This document shows, piece after piece, positions 7,284 through 12,520 of a DNA stretch of 12,520 bases. This DNA comes from Deltaproteobacteria bacterium. Lineage in GTDB: Bacteria; Desulfobacterota; DSM-4660; Desulfatiglandales; B25-G16. How positions within the stretch are numbered: position 1 is the first letter of the stretch; every line of letters starts with the position of its first letter. Location: positions 1 to 12,520 of the forward strand of contig JAFDHR010000178.1 of assembly GCA_019308645.1 (NCBI GenBank), read 5' to 3'. The notes under the pieces were generated by a model that saw only the letters and a program-made list of their open reading frames with translations, was not told where the DNA came from and searched no databases. A program made the position numbers and the translations under genes.

Positions 7284-7694
7284 TTAACTTCCTGGTATAC
7301 CTACTCTGAAGCGTATCTTTTTTACCGCCTTCCTTTGAAGCTTACTATTGAGTTTTTCTTTTATCCCTTCGGTCTTGAATTCTAATTCTTGCAGCCATAT
7401 ACTATCAGTAACTATGACCAGTAATATCCCTTTCTTAATCGAAAAAGGTCTGGCATGTTCCGCAATTTTTTTACCAACCACGCCATCCCAGAGTTTCCAG
7501 ATCCTCATATCATCAAAATTTATAGGCAGAGCAGATGTCGTAAAAATAGTATCGATTACCTCTTTTATAGGTGTAAACCCTGTTGGGTTGCCATGGTCTG
7601 ATAAACGCTGCACAAAATTATTATTTTTTTTCCCCCGTAATACATTGCGAGACCCTCTCTTTAAGTCTGTAGTCGATTTTTTTTTCTTCTCCAT
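7284..7694 (-). CDS. DUF721 / DciA-like protein
   Basis: 136 residues when started at the ATG at 7694, which has AAGGA (7702-7706) seven bases upstream; the longer frame opening with GTG at 7745 would begin inside a repeat and is rejected. The first 35 residues are basic and probably disordered (EKKKKS, LKRGSRN, GKKNN). The DUF721 domain follows: an IKEVIDTIF helix, IWKLWDGVVGKKIAEHARPFSI, then GILLVIVTDSIWLQEL and a KKIRFRVG end. The WxxVVG and SxWxxEL patterns are diagnostic. DciA proteins of this family load the replicative helicase DnaB in bacteria lacking DnaC or DnaI; many DUF721 proteins are untested, so the role here is inferred. No dnaB or dnaA is nearby. Convergent with trmN6 and divergent from hflK. 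Confidence 0.82.
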   Translation of the reverse strand: MEKKKKSTTDLKRGSRNVLRGKKNNNFVQRLSDHGNPTGFTPIKEVIDTIFTTSALPINFDDMRIWKLWDGVVGKKIAEHARPFSIKKGILLVIVTDSIWLQELEFKTEGIKEKLNSKLQRKAVKKIRFRVGIPGS

Positions 7695-7792
7695 ATGCGT
7701 GTCCTTGAGATATCTATAACCTAAATTGATCGGTTCTGGGTTCACAGTTCAAGGTTCAAGGTTGTAAAGGCATTGTGCCACAGTTTATATGA

Positions 7793-7838
7793 AAGTGCCT
7801 AAAGTGAACTTAAGTGCCTAAAGTGCCTAAAGTTAACT
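7793..7838 (+). repeat. Degenerate nonamer tandem repeat
   Basis: Units of nine bases follow one another: AAGTGCCTA, AAGTGAACT, one extra T, AAGTGCCTA, AAGTGCCTA, AAGTTAACT. The unit begins AAGT in all five. It lies in the left half of the 7739-8049 block. Confidence 0.75.
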
Positions 7839-7865
7839 CCTTTACTACTCAACCGCTTAACCATT

Positions 7866-7919
7866 TGAACACTCAACTACTTTCATCCTTCGTTGTGGCC
7901 GAAAGGCCATGAGTGTTCA
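7866..7919. repeat. Nested stem-loop with GAAA tetraloop
   Basis: An outer 10-bp stem pairs TGAACACTCA (7866-7875) with TGAGTGTTCA (7910-7919). Directly against its 3' arm sits an inner hairpin TGGCC-GAAA-GGCCA (7896-7909) with a GNRA loop on the plus strand. A 20-base single-stranded bulge (7876-7895) separates the 5' arms. The minus strand would form the same stems with a TTTC loop. The structure could belong to an RNA or simply to a repeat. Confidence 0.55.
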
Positions 7920-7932
7920 TTGATGCCCGTTT

Positions 7933-7982
7933 CCAGACAGTTGCAACAATCACCCAATGGGTGAAATGATATGCGTTGCTGG
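7933..7982. repeat. Second stem-loop in the 7739-8049 block
   Basis: TCACCC-AAT-GGGTGA (7950-7964) is a perfect 6-bp hairpin. It is enclosed by GCAAC (7943-7947) pairing with GTTGC (7975-7979) and CCA (7933-7935) pairing with TGG (7980-7982). It begins 13 bases after the preceding nested stem-loop. Confidence 0.45.
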
Positions 7983-8088
7983 ATACCCTCTAACTCCTTG
8001 TAAGTTGGGAGGTTGATATTGTTTAACCCTGAATCTTGAACCGTGAACCGCTTAACCTAAGTATAACCAATATCATTGATTTTATTTC

Positions 8089-8117
8089 TTGACGCAACTC
8101 TTTTTTTCTATTATCAT
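8089..8117 (+). promoter_or_regulatory. Sigma70-type promoter of hflKC
   Basis: TTGACG (8089-8094) and TATCAT (8112-8117) each match the consensus at 5 of 6 positions and are separated by exactly 17 bp. The expected transcription start is about 8124, leaving a leader of roughly 25 bases that contains AAGAGGT (8135-8141), a good ribosome site eight bases before the hflK ATG. A perfect TATAAT at 8123-8128 lacks a fitting -35. The promoter begins 40 bases beyond the right inverted repeat of the 311-bp block, so the block does not break it. Confidence 0.65.
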
Positions 8118-8149
8118 TTCTATATAATCTATATAAGAGGTAAAAAATT

Positions 8150-9187
8150 ATGCCTTGGGACTGGGACAAATTACAAAAACAGAAGGCGGGCCAAGGAGGT
8201 AATCCTCCCCAAATGGATGAGATCTTGAATAAATTCAAGGGATTAACGGGTAAATTTCCTGGCCTCTGGCTTATAATTGGAGCAATAATCATCATAATTA
8301 TCTTATCCTCATCCTTTTATACCATTGGTGTCAATGAGGTGGGCATAATACAGAGGTTTGGCAAATATATTAGAACAACATCTCCGGGACTACATTTCAA
8401 ACTCCCGCGGGGAATAGAAAAACTAACAAAGGTAAAGGTGAGACTTGTCTACAAGGAAGAATTTGGGCTGAGAACTATAAGGGCGGGTATCAGGACTCAG
8501 TATGCAAGGTCTACCGAATATCTTAATGAGGCCCTTATGCTTACCGGCGATCTCAATGTGGCTGTGGTTCCATGGATAGTGCAATACAGGATCAAGGATC
8601 CCTATAAATATCTCTTCAAGGTCAGGAATGTAAAGTCTACATTGAGGGATTTAACTGAGTCCACCATGAGAATGGTAGTGGGAGATAGAAGTATTAATGA
8701 GGTTATCAGCAAGAGGCAGGAAATTGCTGACCAGGCTAACGTGCTTTTACAAAAGGAGTTAGATGGAGCAGAGACCGGTATAAATGTAGTCACCATTGAG
8801 ATGAAAAAGACAAATGTCCCTGAGCCAGTCCAGCCATCCTTTAATGAAGTTAATCAGGCAACTCAAGAAAAGGAGAGGATGGTTTACCAGGCCAGGGAGG
8901 AATATAATAAGGCCATTCCCGCGGCTAAGGGAAATGCAGAAAAGACTATCAAGGCTGCTGAAGGGTATGCCCTTGACAGGATCAACAGGGCCAAAGGTGA
9001 TGCAGCCAGGTTTCTCTCTCTGTATGCTGAGTATTCAAAGGCAAAGGATGTAACCCGGAGACGGATATATCTTGAGACCTTGAAGGATCTTTTTCCGAGA
9101 TTGGGAAGCAAGTACATCATTGATGCAGATCAAAAAAATGTCCTCCCTTTACTCAATTTAGGGATGGCGAAGGGGGCTGAGAAATGA
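8150..9187 (+). CDS. hflK: HflK, SPFH-domain regulator of FtsH
   Basis: 345 residues, shorter than E. coli HflK (about 419) mainly because the glycine-rich N-terminus is reduced to about 20 residues (QGGNPPQ). With HflC it forms the large membrane cage around the FtsH protease and tunes turnover of membrane proteins. A single membrane segment at about 38-58 (GLWLIIGA then an Ile run) puts the SPFH domain on the periplasmic side. The domain opens with GVNEVGIIQRFGKY (60-73) and SPGLHFKLP (78-86), and includes TGDLNVAVVPWIVQYRIKDP. It is followed by an Ala/Glu/Lys-rich coiled coil from about 235 to 300. The start is fixed by AAGAGGT and the promoter upstream. Its TGA overlaps the hflC ATG by four bases. 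No ftsH or hflX is in view. Confidence 0.92.
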   Translation: MPWDWDKLQKQKAGQGGNPPQMDEILNKFKGLTGKFPGLWLIIGAIIIIIILSSSFYTIGVNEVGIIQRFGKYIRTTSPGLHFKLPRGIEKLTKVKVRLVYKEEFGLRTIRAGIRTQYARSTEYLNEALMLTGDLNVAVVPWIVQYRIKDPYKYLFKVRNVKSTLRDLTESTMRMVVGDRSINEVISKRQEIADQANVLLQKELDGAETGINVVTIEMKKTNVPEPVQPSFNEVNQATQEKERMVYQAREEYNKAIPAAKGNAEKTIKAAEGYALDRINRAKGDAARFLSLYAEYSKAKDVTRRRIYLETLKDLFPRLGSKYIIDADQKNVLPLLNLGMAKGAEK

Positions 9188-10128
9188 AATTTAAAGGAAT
9201 AATCTATGGTGTGATCATAATCATTATCCTTTTCCTTTTGGGGGCATTCTATGTTGTGGATGAAACTGAGCAGGTGGTTGTTACCCGGTTTGGCGAGGCT
9301 ATCGGAAAACCAAAAATGACTCCTGGTCTGTACTTTAAGCTTCCTCTTATTGATACTACAAACTATTTTCCAAAAAACCTTCTTGAATGGGACGGTGATC
9401 CCGGTCAGATTCCAACCCTGGATAAGACCTTTATATGGGTAGACACCTTTGCCAGGTGGAAGATAGTTGATCCCCTCAAGTTTTTTGAGACAGTCAACAA
9501 TACAGTCGCCGGACTTGGCAGGCTGGATGACATTATAGACCCTGCTGTAAGGAACTTTATTACCTCTTACCCATTGATTGAAACCGTGAGGATGACCAAC
9601 AGAGAACTGGATACCTTTGAAGCGGGAATAGATGAGGTACAGGAAAAAAGGGCCCTGGGGGAGGTCAAAACAGGAAGGGCTGAAATTACCAAGGGCATTA
9701 TGGAGCAGGCACAGCCAAAGCTGGCCAAATTCGGTATAGAATTAGTAGATGTTAAGATAAAGAGATTAAATTATGTAGAAGAGGTTAGAAGATCGGTTTA
9801 TGGCAGGATGGTTGCAGAGAGAAAGCAGATAGCTGAGAAGTTTCGGTCAGAAGGGAAAGGAGAGGCCAGGAAGATAGAAGGTGACAAAGAAAAGGAGATG
9901 AAAAGGATAACATCCGGGGCATACAGAACGGCCCAGGAGATAAAGGGAAAGGCAGATGCCGAGGCTACAAAGATTTATGCCCATGCTTATGGGCAAGATC
10001 CCGACTTTTACTCCTTTGTAAATACACTCGATATCTATAAAAAGGCTCTGGATAAAGACAGCACTCTTATCCTTTCAACTGACTCAGAATTTTTTAAATA
10101 TTTGAAAGGTTACATGGGAGAGAAATAA
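9184..10128 (+). CDS. hflC: HflC, SPFH-domain partner of HflK
   Basis: 314 residues, the usual HflC length. It is the obligate partner of HflK in the FtsH-regulating membrane complex. A membrane segment lies at about 5-24 directly after a short basic start (KFKG). It is followed by DETEQVVVTRFGEAIG (26-41) and TPGLYFKLP, the standard SPFH opening. The middle contains RLNYVEEVRRSVYGRMVAERKQIAEKFRSEG in short family blocks, with a highly charged helix and GAYRTAQEIKGKADAEATKIYA near the end. The ATG overlaps the hflK stop as ATGA, and GGGGG at 9172-9176, seven bases upstream inside hflK, is its ribosome site, so translation should be coupled and the two made in equal amounts. No terminator is evident downstream. 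Confidence 0.93.
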   Translation: MKFKGIIYGVIIIIILFLLGAFYVVDETEQVVVTRFGEAIGKPKMTPGLYFKLPLIDTTNYFPKNLLEWDGDPGQIPTLDKTFIWVDTFARWKIVDPLKFFETVNNTVAGLGRLDDIIDPAVRNFITSYPLIETVRMTNRELDTFEAGIDEVQEKRALGEVKTGRAEITKGIMEQAQPKLAKFGIELVDVKIKRLNYVEEVRRSVYGRMVAERKQIAEKFRSEGKGEARKIEGDKEKEMKRITSGAYRTAQEIKGKADAEATKIYAHAYGQDPDFYSFVNTLDIYKKALDKDSTLILSTDSEFFKYLKGYMGEK

Positions 10129-10148
10129 GTTTGGGGTTTCGCTCCAGA

Positions 10149-10188
10149 TGGAGTATTGGATCAATGGAGCACTGGAGTAATGGGTTTA
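10149..10188 (+). repeat. Degenerate octamer tandem repeat after hflC
   Basis: Five consecutive 8-base units start with TGG: TGGAGTAT, TGGATCAA, TGGAGCAC, TGGAGTAA, TGGGTTTA. CTCCA-GA-TGGAG at 10142-10153 overlaps the first unit as a short hairpin. There is no T-tract, so it is not a clear terminator for hflC. Confidence 0.6.
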
Positions 10189-10231
10189 GTTGTAGAAATC
10201 TTGATATATTAACTAAAAGAATAATTCTGAA

Positions 10232-10717
10232 ATGGTTAGGACAGAGATATCGCTTTTTTTAAAAAATGTTCCGGGGGAGCTGGGAAAACTTACCACAACC
10301 CTGTCTCAAGCTGGAATTAATATCGATGCACTCACCATTCAGGATGCATCTCAATATGTACAGGAACTTTTTAGGGGCAGAGGAAAATCCCTTAAAAGGA
10401 TTGCCTCTGCTGCCAGTTATGGATCAATGAAAAAAGACTCAGCAGAGTTTGCCCTTATCAGGCTCTTGGTTAACCAAACCGATAAGGCAGTTGATCTCTT
10501 AGCAAAGGGGAATTATATCTTTGATGTGATGCCGGTTATTGCCCTCGCTATTGATAATAAACCCGGCGTCCTTGCCAAAATGGCAGAAAAATTTGGCAAA
10601 GAAGGAATAAATATCAATTATGTTTACGGCTCTGCTAACACGGGTGAAGAAAAATCCCTTTTTATATTCTCCCCTGCGGATATTGAAGAGGCTGCCAGGT
10701 TATTTCCTGACACGTAG
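10232..10717 (+). CDS. Tandem ACT-domain protein
   Basis: 161 residues with two ACT domains and no catalytic domain. ACT pairs bind small ligands, usually amino acids, and regulate enzymes. The first starts at FLKNVPGELGKLTTTL (9-24) with AGINIDALTIQDA (27-39); the second at ALAIDNKPGVLAKMAEKF (104-121) with EGININYVYGS (124-134). Both show the PGxL and INI pattern. Small tandem-ACT proteins of this type often sit next to phenylacetate-CoA ligase in anaerobes and delta-proteobacteria, but no such gene is here. The first domain is odd: residues about 40-69, between ALTIQDA and AEFALIRLLVN, form a basic insert (GRGKSLKR). The ATG at 10232 precedes the conserved first strand; the ribosome site is weak. 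It lies 103 bp after hflC and may have its own promoter, or be read through. The ligand is unknown. Confidence 0.85.
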   Translation: MVRTEISLFLKNVPGELGKLTTTLSQAGINIDALTIQDASQYVQELFRGRGKSLKRIASAASYGSMKKDSAEFALIRLLVNQTDKAVDLLAKGNYIFDVMPVIALAIDNKPGVLAKMAEKFGKEGININYVYGSANTGEEKSLFIFSPADIEEAARLFPDT

Positions 10718-10732
10718 AAGGAAATTGTGTTT

Positions 10733-10768
10733 ATTGGGTTGATTGGGTTTGTTGGGTTTGTTGTGTTA
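10733..10768 (+). repeat. Degenerate nonamer tandem repeat after the ACT gene
   Basis: Four 9-base units: ATTGGGTTG, ATTGGGTTT, GTTGGGTTT, GTTGTGTTA. They lie 16 bases after the ACT gene stop in a spacer between converging genes. Confidence 0.65.
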
Positions 10769-10853
10769 AATCCCTCAATTTCTAAAGTATCAATTCCAGA
10801 TAATCCTATCCATAATTTTAGTTCACCCTGGCCCAGACCTGGCTTATAGGCGT

Positions 10854-10885
10854 AATAGGCTGATCCAGGTACCTGGCGCCTTATT
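10854..10885. repeat. Palindromic stem-loop in the ACT/recJ convergent spacer
   Basis: CCAGGTACCTGG (10865-10876) is a perfect 12-bp palindrome. It is enclosed by AATAGGC (10854-10860) and GCCTTATT (10878-10885), which pair with one bulged T. No T-tract adjoins it on either strand. It could still slow transcription from the two converging genes, but a terminator call is not justified. Confidence 0.5.
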
Positions 10886-10945
10886 GGCTTAGCAGGCTCA
10901 TCTGAGCATGTAGCACCAGGGCGGGCTTTAGGCACTTTTAACTTT

Positions 10946-12520
10946 TTAATTAATATGTAGATCAACTATCACCAATTGAATCGACTCTGTTCCCTGCCAT
11001 GTATTAAGCTCCACATGAAAAAGAATATCCAATAATTTTCCCCCCAGAGGATGTAACGCAGCCTGACGAAATGCAATGCAATCAAAGGTGATACCTTTTT
11101 CTTGTATTGTGAGTTTCAAATGATCTTTTCCTACTACCTTAGAAAAGATAACCTTTACAGGACCGGCCCAGAATACAGGCTGGGAATTCTTGTGACCAAA
11201 GGGCAATAACATCTCAATATCTTTTAATAGCTGCGGGCTGATAGATTCCAGCCCTAATTTGGTATCGACCTCTATTTTCGGAGTCATGTCCTTTGTATCT
11301 AATTTTTTGCCGGCCAGTTCCTCGAACCTATCACAAAACTCTTCATAATTTTGCGCTTCAAGGGTAATCCCTGCTGCATATTCATGACCCCCGAATTGCG
11401 TTAACAGATCACTAAGACCAGAGAGGGCTTTATAGAGATCAAATCCATCCATGCTTCTACCTGATCCTTTCAGCAAATCTCCTTCATCAGTAAATATCAA
11501 GGTTGGGCGATAATATTCATCGACAATCTTTGAAGCCACAATACCTATCACTCCCCGGTGCCATTGTGGATTAGAGAGGACAATTGTCCGATGTCTTTCT
11601 AAGTCCTCAATTTTATCGATCTTTTCCCTGCACTCCGAAACAATTCCATTTTGTATTTTCTGCCTCATAGCGTTAAGGGTGTCCATCTGAATGGCAATTG
11701 AAGATGCTTCCGCTTCATCCTCTGTAGTAAGGAGGTGAACCGCTTTTGTTGCCGATCCTAATCGCCCAATTGCATTAAGTCTTGGCGCTAATTTAAAGGC
11801 TATGTCATGCGTAGTTATTGCTTGATTATTCACTATGCCTGACACCCTTAATAACTCCTTGATTCCGGCTTTTTGGGTTTCTGCCAACACAGCAAGACCC
11901 CGCTTTACCAAAATCCTGTTTTCTTCTATTAAAGGGACTATGTCGGCAACTGTGCCAATGGCAACAAGGTCAAGGTAGGGCCTTAAATCAGGCTCGCTCT
12001 TATTTTGAAAGAACCCTGTATCCCGTAAATTTGACCGTATGGCTATAGCTAAATAGAAGGCCAACCCAACTCCCGCAAGTTCCCTAAAGGGGAAAGCGGA
12101 ATCAGGCCTCAGCGGATTAATCGTGGGACAGAGTGGTTCAAAACCTGAAGGAAGTTGATGGTGGTCTGTAACAATGACCTCCATCCCAAGCTCTTGAGCC
12201 AGGGTAATCTCTGAAAAAGAACTGATACCACAGTCAACGGTAATAATAAGCCCAGTATTACCGTTTGCTATCTTTCTCACTGCCTTTTCATTAAGGCTGT
12301 AGCCCTCTTCAAGTCGGTGTGGAATATAAAAGGAAATCGGTATTTTTAATCTGGAGAAAAAATCAAATAGAAGAGATGTAGCAGTTATTCCATCTGCGTC
12401 GTAGTCACCATAAATTGTTATCTTTTTTTTCTTTACAATAAAACTTTGTATCAGCTCAACTGCCCTGTCCATATCCTTGAAAAGGAATGGGTCTCTTAAG
12501 GCCCCAAGTTTTGGAAAAAG
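10946..12520 (-). CDS. recJ: RecJ single-strand 5'-3' exonuclease (5' end outside window)
   Basis: RecJ degrades single-stranded DNA 5' to 3' in mismatch and base-excision repair and in RecF-pathway recombination. The frame does not start at the ATG at 12472: it stays open to the window edge and reads GALRDPFLFKDMDRAVE across that ATG, the usual RecJ N-terminal sequence, so the true start lies beyond 12520. About 524 residues are visible. Counting from the internal ATG, the DHH-domain motifs are YGDYDADGIT (21-30), VDCGIS (79-84), VTDHHQLPSG (101-110) and AIGTVADIVPL (171-181), followed by APRLNAIGRLG (229-239). The DHHA1 domain has GSGRS (336-340) and GGHEYAAG (361-368), and a C-terminal OB-like part ends in VDLHIN. 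All metal-binding Asp and His motifs are intact, so the gene looks functional. It converges on the ACT gene. Confidence 0.95.
   Translation of the reverse strand, partial: LFPKLGALRDPFLFKDMDRAVELIQSFIVKKKKITIYGDYDADGITATSLLFDFFSRLKIPISFYIPHRLEEGYSLNEKAVRKIANGNTGLIITVDCGISSFSEITLAQELGMEVIVTDHHQLPSGFEPLCPTINPLRPDSAFPFRELAGVGLAFYLAIAIRSNLRDTGFFQNKSEPDLRPYLDLVAIGTVADIVPLIEENRILVKRGLAVLAETQKAGIKELLRVSGIVNNQAITTHDIAFKLAPRLNAIGRLGSATKAVHLLTTEDEAEASSIAIQMDTLNAMRQKIQNGIVSECREKIDKIEDLERHRTIVLSNPQWHRGVIGIVASKIVDEYYRPTLIFTDEGDLLKGSGRSMDGFDLYKALSGLSDLLTQFGGHEYAAGITLEAQNYEEFCDRFEELAGKKLDTKDMTPKIEVDTKLGLESISPQLLKDIEMLLPFGHKNSQPVFWAGPVKVIFSKVVGKDHLKLTIQEKGITFDCIAFRQAALHPLGGKLLDILFHVELNTWQGTESIQLVIVDLHIN

Larger units (their letters stand above)
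7739..8049. repeat. 311-bp intergenic block bounded by 25-bp inverted repeats
   Basis: This block fills most of the 455-bp gap between the DUF721 gene and hflK. Positions 7739-7763 and 8025-8049 are inverted repeats agreeing at 22 of 25 positions; GGTT at 7732-7735 and AACC at 8054-8057 extend the symmetry loosely. Both ends are built of heptads of the GTTCAAG type, so they may be heptad arrays in opposite orientation rather than transposon ends. Inside are nonamer repeats, two stem-loops, and a minus-strand frame open from 8060 to TGA at 7883-7885. That frame has no ATG or GTG start and contains CCNC and SWPFGHN. A 12-base direct repeat AACCGCTTAACC (7851-7862 and 8046-8057) brackets the structured half. 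No target-site duplication or transposase is seen. Confidence 0.6.

Noticed and set aside
7695..7745. N-terminal extension of the DUF721 gene from a GTG at 7745
   Set aside because: The ATG at 7694 has AAGGA at ideal spacing, and the extension would begin inside the repeat block.
7793..7838. CRISPR-like array
   Set aside because: Units are only nine bases with no spacers, and no cas gene is present.
8023..8295. 90-codon minus-strand open frame over the hflK promoter and N-terminus
   Set aside because: It is antisense to the hflK promoter, ribosome site and first codons, and has no recognisable motif.
10624..10965. 113-codon minus-strand open frame spanning the ACT 3' end, the spacer and the recJ 3' end
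   Set aside because: It starts at TTG inside recJ with no ribosome site, lies opposite conserved ACT codons, and its composition follows the spacer repeats. No family was recognised.
12470..12472. ATG at 12472 as the recJ start
   Set aside because: The frame remains open to the window edge and encodes the conserved DPFLFKDMDRAVE segment across this ATG, so the gene continues outside.

Overview
The window looks like chromosomal DNA of an AT-rich, Gram-negative bacterium. The combination of DUF374 acyltransferase, DUF3108 envelope protein, HflK/HflC, a tandem-ACT protein, a DciA-type DUF721 protein and an MTA/SAH-type deaminase best fits the former Deltaproteobacteria (Desulfobacterota). That placement is inferred from gene content only. 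No phage genes, transposase, CRISPR array, toxin-antitoxin pair, rRNA or tRNA was recognised.

Layout. 1-312: no supported gene, but two 16-bp AT palindromes and a frame open from the left edge to a stop at 115-117. 313-2358 (minus): a TraB/PrgY-family membrane protein followed by a DUF374 lysophospholipid-acyltransferase-like protein. 2525-3352 (plus): an exported DUF3108 protein. 3470-4795 (minus): a zinc amidohydrolase of the MTA/SAH deaminase type. 5023-7092 (plus): a DUF1015 protein and a TrmN6-like tRNA methyltransferase, 18 bp apart. 7284-7694 (minus): a short DUF721/DciA-like protein. 8150-10128 (plus): hflK-hflC, translationally coupled by an ATGA overlap behind a good sigma70-type promoter. 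10232-10717 (plus): a tandem-ACT protein. 10946-12520 (minus): recJ, whose 5' end lies beyond the right edge.

The genes are mostly housekeeping: envelope lipids and proteins, SAH/MTA recycling, tRNA modification, replication and repair, and membrane proteolysis control. They do not form one pathway. The least explained DNA lies between genes. Two copies of a dispersed element with a GCCACAAAG-type end sit at 4829-4950 and 7142-7260; the first carries an extra perfect palindrome. A 311-bp block at 7739-8049 is bounded by 25-bp inverted repeats (22/25) and contains stem-loops, nonamer repeats and a start-less open frame. Degenerate 7-9-bp tandem repeats recur in several spacers. I see no convincing new multi-gene system; the repeat families and a possible ParB/serine-kinase-like role for the DUF1015 protein are the best leads.
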